Source: CAZOVB01 sp964583095
Lineage (GTDB): Bacteria; Planctomycetota; Phycisphaerae; SM23-33
Assembly (NCBI GenBank): GCA_964583095.1
Contig: CAZOVB010000052.1
Coordinates: forward strand, 1 to 31,658
Length of the DNA stretch: 31,658 bases
Direction: 5' to 3'
Shown: positions 1-6,568 of the stretch, piece by piece
How positions within the stretch are numbered: position 1 is the stretch's first letter
How the letters are laid out: every line of letters starts with the position of its first letter
The notes under the pieces: generated by a model
Databases searched by the model: none
What the model was told of the DNA's origin: nothing
The model's input: the letters and a program-made list of their open reading frames with translations, nothing else
Program-made: the position numbers and the translations under genes

Positions 1-622
1 TCTGCGGGTTCTGGAACTTGCCGTCCTTCGAGAAGCCGATCCGACGCAGGTCGTCCTCGTCTTCGGCCTCGAAGTACAGGCTGGTCATGTCGTAAAAGAC
101 CACACTGATCCGGCCGAGGATCCGGCGGGAGTGCTCGTAGGCGATCCGCTGGGCCTGCGGGGTGTACTGCTCGTTGAGGCGATCCAGGAAGCGGTAGATC
201 TGGTCGGGCTGGACCGTCTTGCCCTGGTAGCGATACAGATAATCGACCGTCTTGAGCTTGCTGGTCGGGTACACCAGCCGAGTGATCACAATATCACGGA
301 AGAGCTCTTCGGCAATGGCGTTGAATCCGATCTCATCGAACAGCTTGCCGAAAATCAGCTCGGGGCCGATGGAGCGAATGGAAGCGTTGCGGAGGGTCTC
401 AACGAAGTCCAGAATGACGGCATTGTCCCACTGCTCAGCAGGGAACAGCGAGTACTGCTTGCTCTGTCGGACAATGAAACGCTCGCCCAACGCAACCAGA
501 CGCTCCACCTCTTCCGGATCCCGCGCCGAACCGATCGTCTTGACCACGCGATAGCCGTTGGTCTTGTCGATGACCTGCACGCTGATCGAGCCCGATCGAT
601 TCTGCTTCTGACGCACGAACAT
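1..622 (-). CDS. IS1634-family transposase, N-terminal part (runs off window)
   Basis: The minus-strand frame is open from an ATG at 622 to the left edge, about 207 codons, with no stop inside the window. The product begins MFVRQKQNRSGSISVQV and later carries FYDMTSLYFE followed by GFSKDGK. This matches the N-terminal half and first catalytic Asp region (FYDMTSL) of IS1634/IS4-like DDE transposases, which usually run to about 500-600 residues. The enzyme would cut and rejoin the ends of its own element. The visible part has no frameshift. The remaining catalytic residues lie outside the window, so activity cannot be judged. The terminal inverted repeat should lie just upstream of the start, somewhere near 640-690, but its exact end cannot be called from a single copy. 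The ribosome binding site is weak, as is common for transposases. I am sure of the gene and fairly sure of the family. Confidence 0.85.
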   Translation of the reverse strand, partial: MFVRQKQNRSGSISVQVIDKTNGYRVVKTIGSARDPEEVERLVALGERFIVRQSKQYSLFPAEQWDNAVILDFVETLRNASIRSIGPELIFGKLFDEIGFNAIAEELFRDIVITRLVYPTSKLKTVDYLYRYQGKTVQPDQIYRFLDRLNEQYTPQAQRIAYEHSRRILGRISVVFYDMTSLYFEAEDEDDLRRIGFSKDGKFQNPQ

Positions 623-922
623 GGCCCGATTCTACGCACGGGACACCCAAATCCCAAACACCCCCCTTGTCAAATAGGGACTTACACGCGAATCTCAGAC
701 AAGTGCGGAAGTCAGGAAGGGATGGGGCAACCGGAGAACCGTCAGAGAAGGCGGGGATTCTCATCGTCCGGCTACTGCGACAATGCTGTGGCATCGCCTG
801 TATCCGCCTTCCCCAAGGCTTTGGAGGACAGGTCAGCCGCCTTCGACAGCAGTCCCTTCGCCAACGCTCAACACAGAGAATTCCTCTGTCACTCACTCCA
901 GACCAGGGAGATGCTGAGAGAA
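623..922. other. Intergenic stretch next to the transposase
   Basis: This stretch probably holds the end of the insertion element (first 20-70 bases) and then flanking DNA. Several long open frames cross it on both strands, but their predicted products are Arg/Ser/Pro-rich, lack recognisable motifs and look like products of high GC content rather than genes. I see no tRNA, no clear promoter and no strong hairpin. Confidence 0.4.
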
Positions 923-1066
923 TCAGCGCTCGCCCGGCCGGGGGGCAGGGGCATTCTGGCCGGGTTGGCTCTGCTGAAGGAGAACCTGCTGCACGTGCAC
1001 GCGGGCAGCGTCGTTCAAATGGCAGAATGCGGCGTTTTCCCCTCGCGTGGGGCGATGCTGAATCAT
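923..1066 (-). CDS. Possible 47-residue small protein
   Basis: A short minus-strand frame starts at an ATG at 1066. It is preceded by AAGGAGGAACAGG, a near-perfect Shine-Dalgarno sequence at good spacing, which is the main reason to list it. The product begins MIQHRPTRGENAAFCHLNDA and is rich in Gln, Pro and Arg near its end. No domain, signal peptide or membrane segment is visible. The same frame stays open upstream to 1255, but that extension has no ribosome binding site. No neighbour suggests a function. It could be a real small gene, a remnant, or chance. Confidence 0.3.
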   Translation of the reverse strand: MIQHRPTRGENAAFCHLNDAARVHVQQVLLQQSQPGQNAPAPRPGER

Positions 1067-1274
1067 CCTGTTCCTCCTTGGAAAGCCTGTCCGAATTCCT
1101 CCAAACGGAAGACAGATTCTACGAGCGAGTCTCTTTTCGGTCAAGGGGGAGAATCGGCTGTGTGAACGGGGAATTCGCGGTTCCGGCCCGGCCTGTATCG
1201 TTCGAGCGAGGAAGAAAACCAGGCCAACCGGCGCTGAGGGGACTTCGGTGAACAAACCCTTGCCAAGACGGGTC

Positions 1275-1559
1275 TTATGACACCTCCCGTCTGGCTATCC
1301 TGCTTCGCCGGCCAAGGAGGGCTTCCTGCGCTTTCTGCTGAAAATACGCGTTGCGGGCTTCCTGTTCCAGGGGAGTCAGCAGCCGCAGGCCGATGGCCCG
1401 CTGCCACCGCTGGGGCGGAATCTCAAGACGCGTCTTCCTGGCGAAATACGCCTGGCGCTGGCGATGCTCACTGGGTGTGAGCAGCCGAACGCCTACGGCA
1501 ATCTGCCAGGGCTCGACGGGCGGTTGAACGCCATCGCGGGTAACTTCTGTTCCATCCAT
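1275..1559 (-). CDS. Small protein with a duplicated 34-residue unit
   Basis: A 94-residue product starts at the ATG at 1559, behind GGAAGG about nine bases upstream. The open frame extends further upstream, but that part covers the terminator hairpin of the preceding gene and looks non-coding. The protein contains two similar units, about residues 18-42 and 52-76. Each has the pattern WQ..(V/I)G(V/L)RLLTP.E....R.AYF..K and the repeat spacing is 34 residues. The tail is basic (RRSRIARREVS). No signal peptide or membrane segment is present. I do not recognise the family. The clean internal repeat with conserved hydrophobic and Tyr-Phe positions argues that the frame is truly coding, and helical pairing or nucleic acid binding would fit, but that is guesswork. 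It lies downstream of the LTxxQ-repeat gene, separated by that gene's terminator, so it is probably transcribed on its own. Confidence 0.5.
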   Translation of the reverse strand: MDGTEVTRDGVQPPVEPWQIAVGVRLLTPSEHRQRQAYFARKTRLEIPPQRWQRAIGLRLLTPLEQEARNAYFQQKAQEALLGRRSRIARREVS

Positions 1560-1662
1560 TGCTTGCTGCCTTCCAAGGCCGAGAAACACCCGTGCCTCTG
1601 GCAATGTAGGATTCCCGCTGCAGTGTGGCAAACCTGCGAGGCAAGATCGCACAGCGCAGTCA

Positions 1663-1696
1663 AACGCCCCGGCACCTCCCTCTGCGCCGGGGCGTT
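1663..1696 (-). terminator. GC-rich hairpin after the LTxxQ-repeat gene
   Basis: AACGCCCCGGC at 1663-1673 pairs perfectly with GCCGGGGCGTT at 1686-1696, giving an 11-bp stem with a 12-base loop. On the minus strand it lies about 60 bases after the stop of the LTxxQ gene and is followed by only three T residues. It is a likely intrinsic or hairpin-assisted terminator. Confidence 0.55.
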
Positions 1697-1757
1697 CCAA
1701 AGAAGTCTCCGCCTGCAAGAGGCTGCAAGACGCTCTCAACCTCCTCCTCTGGTGGCT

Positions 1758-2606
1758 TTACTGCTCCCTGCGTCCGCGACGGCCCTGACGTTTCTGATCC
1801 CGGTCGCCCTTGTCCTGCCCCTGTCGGTCTCGGTCGCCGCGACGCTTGCGAACCTTGCCGTCCTGGCCGGGGTTGTCCCCGTCTCGATCCCTGCGACGCT
1901 TCTGAGCCTGGTCCTGCATCTGGGCCTTCTGCTGCTCGGTCAGCGATTCCTTGACTTGCTGCATGGCCTCTCGCATGATCTGGGCCTTCTGCTGGCGTGT
2001 CTCAGCCTTGGCGGCCTTTTCCCGTGCATCTGTCAGGATCTTCTTCTGATCGTCATTCAGGACGGACATCATCCCGCCGCCGCGACCTGTTCTGCTGCGC
2101 TGCTGGGCCCGCTGACGCATCTGAGTTTTCTGCTGCTGCGTCAGGGATTCCCGAACCTGGGCCATGGCCTGTCGCATGATCCGAGCCTTCTCCTGGCGGT
2201 TCTCAGCCTTGGCGGCTTTCTCGCGGGCCTCTGCGAGGACCTTCTTCTGGTCTTCGGTGAGGATCTCTTCGAACCTGGCCCGGGCCTGCGAGGCCCTCTG
2301 CTCCCGAAGCGTGGCCAGGGCGGCCTTCTGCTCGTCGGTCAGCGATTCCATGACCTTTTTGCGTGCCTCGGCCATGATTTCGCGGCCCTGGGCGCGGTCT
2401 TCGGCATTTCGGGCTGCCTTCATCGCCTCGGCAAGAATCTTCTTCTGCTCCTCGGTATATACCGAGCCCTCCTGCCGACTGCTTCGCCGCGATGCACGGC
2501 GCTGCGGACGATCACGGCCTTGTTTTTCTTCCTGCTGAGCCGGCGCGATCCGGCAAGTCAAGGCCAGGCACAGCAAAGCGATACTGATCCGAAGGGTTCT
2601 GCACAT
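1758..2606 (-). CDS. Secreted LTxxQ-motif repeat protein
   Basis: The product has 282 residues and starts at the ATG at 2606 behind ACAGGAGAAATACC, a good ribosome binding site. Residues 1-24 form a signal peptide (MCRTLRISIALLCLALTCRIAPAQQ), so the protein is exported. The mature part holds three related units starting near residues 50, 115 and 182. Each begins with a (L/Y)(T/N)xxQKK motif and has a second LTxxQK motif about 40 residues later. These resemble the LTxxQ motifs of the Spy/CpxP periplasmic chaperone family, although here the motif is repeated six times in a helical, Glu/Lys/Arg/Gln-rich context. The last 45 residues are a very basic, disordered Arg/Asp/Gln/Gly tail. Units 2 and 3 are also alike at the DNA level, which implies recent internal duplication. 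A periplasmic chaperone or scaffold role is inference. The gene is followed by a hairpin terminator. Confidence 0.88.
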   Translation of the reverse strand: MCRTLRISIALLCLALTCRIAPAQQEEKQGRDRPQRRASRRSSRQEGSVYTEEQKKILAEAMKAARNAEDRAQGREIMAEARKKVMESLTDEQKAALATLREQRASQARARFEEILTEDQKKVLAEAREKAAKAENRQEKARIMRQAMAQVRESLTQQQKTQMRQRAQQRSRTGRGGGMMSVLNDDQKKILTDAREKAAKAETRQQKAQIMREAMQQVKESLTEQQKAQMQDQAQKRRRDRDGDNPGQDGKVRKRRGDRDRQGQDKGDRDQKRQGRRGRREQ

Positions 2607-2721
2607 GGTATTTCTCCTGTGGCCAAAATGGTTTTCTTGTGCATGTTCGCCATTGGAACCAGATGCACAGGTGGAGTAACGCTTTGGGAGCGAAGCTATT
2701 GCAGGGCAGATTGCCGCAAAA

Positions 2722-3822
2722 CTACCCCAAGCGGCCAAACAGATGCAAAAGAGCGGTGATATTGTCGCAGCAGCAGTAGTTGACCCGTCCGCCCATGCGA
2801 TGGAAGCTCTTGCAGAACCTGAGGTAATAGGCGGGATGGTCCTTGGGGGGCTCCCCCTGGCTCCAGTCCCAGTCGCCTCCCGGTTGGATATCGACAATGC
2901 CGATCGTGTGGTCCATGATGGGCCCCTCGCCGCGGGAGAGGTGATAGTCATTGGCCAGGGACATGGCCTTTTCGAATACCTGGGGGCTCATGATCGCAGA
3001 GCCTACCGAGAGATATACTCCCTGACGCAGTTTCCGGACTCCCGCTGCGAAGATGCGGGCGTCGGTACCGGCGGTTCTACCCACCGCCGCGCCCGAAAAC
3101 AGCGGATGGTTGGTGAAGATATCGTAGCCGATTCCCGGATGCACGGTCAGTGGCACAGAGGCCTCGAATGCCCCGGCGGTCGCGCTGAACCGGGCGAAGG
3201 GATGGAGAACTTCGTGGAGCCCCGGGGCAATGTCGAAGCGTCGCATTATCGCAAGCAGGTCCGCCCTGGCTGCAGTGCACGGATCAGCCGGTCCTTGGCG
3301 AATCGTCTGCTCCAGGTCTCGCGGATCGGGCAACTCCAGGCCCTGACCGGCAATGAGCTGCCCGATGGATCGGCCGAAGCCCCGCCCTCGGGTCGCTCCG
3401 TGGAGCAGTGCAAGATTGATCCATCGGCCGGTCTCATCCCACTGGCCGAATGAACCCTTTGCGACGTTTTCCCGCACGGATTCACTGCTTTTGCCCAGGA
3501 AGGCGAACTCCCAGTCGTGGATGATCCCCGCTCCCTGCGTGGCCAGGTGTGTCACCCAGCCTTTCTCGATCAGGTCGCGCAGGAGCAGGCCGCCGCCGTT
3601 CTTGATCAGGTGCGCCCCGTAGGCGAGCATGACCGAAGCCCCGGCCTGGCGAGCGGCGCGGATCTTCCCGGCCAGGGCGTCGAACTTCCGGGCCAGGGCA
3701 TCGGGGATCGGGGGGGGTTTGGTGGAAGAATCGACCGCTGCCTCGGTGATATCGAGGAAGCTCTTCCTTTCCCGAAGCGGGCGGACAGTAATCTCTTCAG
3801 GTTCAATCGCGTCGTAGGGCAT
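2722..3822 (-). CDS. Conserved protein of unknown function, faintly deoxyhypusine-synthase-like
   Basis: The product has 366 residues. I chose the ATG at 3822 because GAGGTGG sits just upstream; a TTG 48 bases earlier is less likely. The sequence looks like a compact soluble enzyme: ASVMLAYGAHLIKNGGG, LIEKGWVTHLATQGAGIIHDWE, a central ARADLLAIMRRFDIAPG stretch, TVHPGIGYDIFTNHP, and a C-terminal VNYCCCDNITALLHLFGRL with three adjacent cysteines. The pairing of a Gly-rich AHLIKNG segment with a later G(A/G)GIIHD segment recalls the NAD-binding core of deoxyhypusine synthase-like proteins. The similarity is weak and no eIF5A target is expected in bacteria, so the function is open. There is no signal peptide or membrane span. 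It follows a short gene with a 57-base gap on the same strand, which suggests an operon. That it is a gene is nearly certain; its function is not known. Confidence 0.9.
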   Translation of the reverse strand: MPYDAIEPEEITVRPLRERKSFLDITEAAVDSSTKPPPIPDALARKFDALAGKIRAARQAGASVMLAYGAHLIKNGGGLLLRDLIEKGWVTHLATQGAGIIHDWEFAFLGKSSESVRENVAKGSFGQWDETGRWINLALLHGATRGRGFGRSIGQLIAGQGLELPDPRDLEQTIRQGPADPCTAARADLLAIMRRFDIAPGLHEVLHPFARFSATAGAFEASVPLTVHPGIGYDIFTNHPLFSGAAVGRTAGTDARIFAAGVRKLRQGVYLSVGSAIMSPQVFEKAMSLANDYHLSRGEGPIMDHTIGIVDIQPGGDWDWSQGEPPKDHPAYYLRFCKSFHRMGGRVNYCCCDNITALLHLFGRLG

Positions 3823-3879
3823 TTGCCACCTCAGGCCGGCAAGTGTATGGCTTGTCCGATCCTGGGGCAAGACCCGGCC

Positions 3880-4200
3880 TCAGGCCAGCGTATCCACCTG
3901 TCTGGGAGGCTTGTCCGGCCGGGGAGACTCCTGCAGGGCCAATCCCTTCCGGCGAGCAGCTTGCTCTGTTGCCTGGGCCAGGTTCATACTGGCCCGGGAG
4001 AGATCCTTGAGCAGGGCAATCGTGTTTCCGAAGACCTCGTCCAACGAACGCGCTGCCGGGCAGGGCCGGCCATCCGGCGAGGAATTGCTCGTGTGGGGGG
4101 CGGCGGGAACCACCGGCTGTTGAGCGACTGGATCCGGCTTGGCGGGCTGGCTGGAGCTCAGGGGCCCGTACAAGGCGGTAATCTTCTGCAATCCGTCCAT
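3880..4200 (-). CDS. Short protein upstream of the deoxyhypusine-synthase-like gene
   Basis: The product has 106 residues and starts at the ATG at 4200, behind the purine-rich AGAAGGGGGATCC. It begins MDGLQKITALYGPL, then has a Pro/Ser/Ala-rich linker (about 15-48), then a helical segment around residues 50-82 (DEVFGNTIALLKDLSRASMNL), and ends in a charged Pro/Arg tail. No signal peptide, membrane span or known domain is visible. It is 57 bases ahead of the larger gene on the same strand, so the two are probably cotranscribed, and the helical part could be a partner-binding segment. I do not recognise the family. Codon use looks like that of its neighbours. Confidence 0.6.
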   Translation of the reverse strand: MDGLQKITALYGPLSSSQPAKPDPVAQQPVVPAAPHTSNSSPDGRPCPAARSLDEVFGNTIALLKDLSRASMNLAQATEQAARRKGLALQESPRPDKPPRQVDTLA

Positions 4201-4315
4201 GGATCCCCCTTCTCAAGCGAGCGTGAACAGACCTCAACCTCCAGGAAACGTAAGATTCCCCAGGCCGGAGTACAACTCCAGGAGGATTTCCCTTCGAAGA
4301 GGCCCCGCGCAGGAA

Positions 4316-4352
4316 AAGGGCCGAGGCGATATCGTGTACCACCTCGGCCCTT
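4316..4352 (-). terminator. Intrinsic terminator of dnaK
   Basis: On the minus strand, AAGGGCCGAGG pairs perfectly with CCTCGGCCCTT (11 bp, arms 4342-4352 and 4316-4326) and is followed by TT. The hairpin lies 21 bases past the dnaK stop codon and fits a Rho-independent terminator with a short T tract. Confidence 0.75.
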
Positions 4353-4373
4353 GAAAGTCATCCGTGAAGCGAA

Positions 4374-6311
4374 TTACTGGTCCTTGACCTCGTATTCGGC
4401 GTCGATGACGTCTTCGTCCTGGCCGGAGCCCTGATCAGAGCCCTCGCCCTGGTAGCCGGCCTGGTCGGTTCCGCCGGGCTGCTGGGCGCCCTGGCCGGAA
4501 GCGGCGGCCTGCTTGTACATATCTTCGGCTACCTTGTGGGAAGCCTGGTTGAGCGCTTCCATGCCTCGGCGGATGGCTTCGGCGTCGTCGCCCTTGAGGG
4601 CTTCCTTGAGCTGGCTCAGGGCCGACTCGATATTGCTGCGGTCTTCGCTGGAGACCTTCTCGCCTTGCTCGTTGAGCATCTTTTCGGTCTGGTAGGCAAG
4701 CTGGTCGCCCTGGTTCTTCAGGTCGATCAGTTCCCGCCGCTTCTTGTCTTCCTCGGCGTGGGCTTCGGCGTCCTTCCGCATGTTGTCGATTTCTTCCTGG
4801 CTCAGGCCGCTGGCGCCCTTGATGGAGATCGACTGCTCCTTGCCGGTGGCCTTGTCCTTGGCCGAAACATTCAGGATACCGTTGGCGTCGATGCTGAAGG
4901 TTACCTCGATCTGCGGCACGCCGCGAGGCGCCGGCGGAATGTCGGTCAGATTGAAGCGGTCCAGCGTCCGGTTGTCGCGGGCAAACTCGCGCTCGCCCTG
5001 GAGCACGTGGATGGTCACCTCTGTCTGGTTATCCGCAGCCGTGGAGAACGTTTCCTTCTTCTCGGTCGGAATGGTCGTGTTTCGCTCGATGAGCTTGGTC
5101 ATCACGCCGCCAAGGGTCTCAACGCCCAGGGACAGGGGGGTGACGTCCAGAAGGACCATCTGCTCCTCGACCTCGCCGGTAAGGATCGCGCCTTGGACGC
5201 CTGCTCCGATGGCGACGACCTCATCGGGGTTGACTGACTTGTTGGGCTCTTTGCCGAAGATCTCCTTGACCAGTTCGCGGACCTTGGGAATCCGGGTCGA
5301 ACCGCCGACCAGAACGACCTCGTCGACCTCCCCGGAGGAGAGCTTCGCATCGGAAAGGGCGCTCTTGCAGGGCCCCACGAGTCGATCGAAGATCGGTTCG
5401 CAGAGTTGCTCGAACTTGGCCCGCGAGATGGTCATCGTCAGGTGCTTGGGCCCCTCGGCCGTGGCGGTAATGAAGGGCAGGCTGATGTTGGCTTCCATGG
5501 CGGTGGAGAGCTCGCACTTGGCCTTCTCGGCCGCCTCTTTGAGTCGCTGAAGCGCCATTGCGTCGTTGCGAAGGTCAATGCCGTCGGTTCGCTTGAACTC
5601 ATCGGCGATGTAGTTGATCAGCAACTCATCCAGGTCATCGCCGCCCAGGTGGGTATCGCCGTTGGTGCTGAGCACTTCAAAGACGTTGTCGCCGATGTCC
5701 AGGATGGAGATGTCGAACGTCCCGCCGCCGAAGTCGAAGACCGCCACCTTGGCGTTGGTCTTCTTCTCCAGCCCGTAAGCCAGAGCGGCTGCGGTGGGTT
5801 CGTTGATGATACGCTCGACCTTGAGGCCCGCGATTTCGCCGGCTTCCTTGGTCGCCTGACGCTGCGAGTCGTTGAAGTAGGCCGGGACGGTAATCACCGC
5901 ACGGTCCACGGTGTCTCCGAGGTAGTCCTCGGCGGTCTTCTTGAGGTTCTGGAGGACCATCGCCGAGACTTCCTGCGGCGTGTACTCCTTGTCGCGAACC
6001 TTGACCTTGACGAGTTCCTCGGGGCCACCGGTGATCTCGTAGGGGACCATCTTCTCTTCCTGCTTGACTTCATTATGCCTTCGGCCCATGAAGCGTTTGA
6101 TCGAGAAGACCGTATTATTGGGGTTGGTGACCTGCTGGTGGCGTGCGGGTTGGCCCACCAGGCGCTCGCCCTTGTCGGTGAAGCCGACGACCGAGGGGGT
6201 CAGGCGGTTGCCCTGCTGGTTGATAAGGACTTTTCCGCTGGTGCCTTCCATCACGGCCACGACGCTGTTGGTCGTGCCCAGGTCAATTCCGATTACTTTC
6301 TTGGATGCCAT
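4374..6311 (-). CDS. dnaK: Chaperone protein DnaK (Hsp70)
   Basis: This is a full-length 645-residue Hsp70. It is an ATP-driven chaperone in the cytoplasm that binds exposed hydrophobic segments of unfolded proteins, normally with DnaJ and GrpE. The N-terminus IGIDLGTTNSVVAVMEG is the phosphate-1 motif of the actin-fold ATPase domain. VAVFDFGGGTFDISIL is phosphate 2 and VVLVGGSTRIPKVRELV is the adenosine motif. The linker VLLDVTPLSLGVET leads into the substrate-binding domain, and the helical lid ends with a Gly/Gln-rich stretch and a DVIDAEYEVKD-like tail, as in typical bacterial DnaK. No grpE or dnaJ is adjacent: the gene is flanked by a terminator on one side and its own upstream region on the other, so it looks monocistronic. 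Upstream are a sigma-54-like element and a near-palindrome rather than an obvious CIRCE repeat. Confidence 0.98.
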   Translation of the reverse strand: MASKKVIGIDLGTTNSVVAVMEGTSGKVLINQQGNRLTPSVVGFTDKGERLVGQPARHQQVTNPNNTVFSIKRFMGRRHNEVKQEEKMVPYEITGGPEELVKVKVRDKEYTPQEVSAMVLQNLKKTAEDYLGDTVDRAVITVPAYFNDSQRQATKEAGEIAGLKVERIINEPTAAALAYGLEKKTNAKVAVFDFGGGTFDISILDIGDNVFEVLSTNGDTHLGGDDLDELLINYIADEFKRTDGIDLRNDAMALQRLKEAAEKAKCELSTAMEANISLPFITATAEGPKHLTMTISRAKFEQLCEPIFDRLVGPCKSALSDAKLSSGEVDEVVLVGGSTRIPKVRELVKEIFGKEPNKSVNPDEVVAIGAGVQGAILTGEVEEQMVLLDVTPLSLGVETLGGVMTKLIERNTTIPTEKKETFSTAADNQTEVTIHVLQGEREFARDNRTLDRFNLTDIPPAPRGVPQIEVTFSIDANGILNVSAKDKATGKEQSISIKGASGLSQEEIDNMRKDAEAHAEEDKKRRELIDLKNQGDQLAYQTEKMLNEQGEKVSSEDRSNIESALSQLKEALKGDDAEAIRRGMEALNQASHKVAEDMYKQAAASGQGAQQPGGTDQAGYQGEGSDQGSGQDEDVIDAEYEVKDQ

Positions 6312-6417
6312 TGGTTTACCTCTTGCGGTTTTTGCCTTCGTTTTTGAATTCCCGCCCTCTGCTGTTGCCCAGGCGAGGCGATTGGTCTGTTGGTTACTTT
6401 ATACTCGCCACAATACG

Positions 6418-6437
6418 ATGCAATGCGTGTGCCAAAC
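6418..6437 (-). promoter_or_regulatory. Sigma-54-type (-24/-12) promoter candidate for dnaK
   Basis: On the minus strand the sequence reads TTTGGCACACGCATTGCATC. TGGCAC and TTGCAT are separated by exactly five bases, so the -24 GG (6433-6432) and -12 GC (6421-6420) are ten bases apart, as the sigma-54 consensus requires. The expected start of transcription is near 6408, about 97 bases before the dnaK ATG. A TATAAA at 6403-6398 downstream could instead be a sigma-70 -10 box, but no -35 box lies at normal spacing. Confidence 0.55.
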
Positions 6438-6442
6438 ATATA

Positions 6443-6461
6443 ACACCTGTACAAACAGTGT
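6443..6461. promoter_or_regulatory. Imperfect palindrome upstream of dnaK
   Basis: ACACCTGT-ACAA-ACAGTGT is an inverted repeat with one unpaired base, located just upstream of the sigma-54-like element and about 45 bases upstream of the predicted start. It could bind an activator or repressor. It does not match the CIRCE element of HrcA. Confidence 0.35.
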
Positions 6462-6568
6462 ATTGTGAACGATCGGAGTCTTGAGATCCATGCCAAATCG
6501 ACCGCTCTTCCCCCCGCCGGCGCAGCTTTGGCAGTCCTGGCCGAAACAACGAAAACTCTGCGATCCGC

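Noticed and set aside
131..1165. Long plus-strand open frame across the transposase and the region beyond
   Set aside because: It is antisense to the transposase over its first half and carries no domain or start signal; the second half is low-complexity and unlike a real protein.
1464..2759. Plus-strand 431-residue frame with Leu/Gly-rich sequence
   Set aside because: It is the reverse complement of the LTxxQ-repeat gene, and its repeats simply mirror that gene.
6398..6403. TATAAA on the minus strand as a sigma-70 -10 box for dnaK
   Set aside because: The only -35-like hexamer, TTGCAT, is 14 bases away, which is too short. Kept only as an alternative to the sigma-54 reading.
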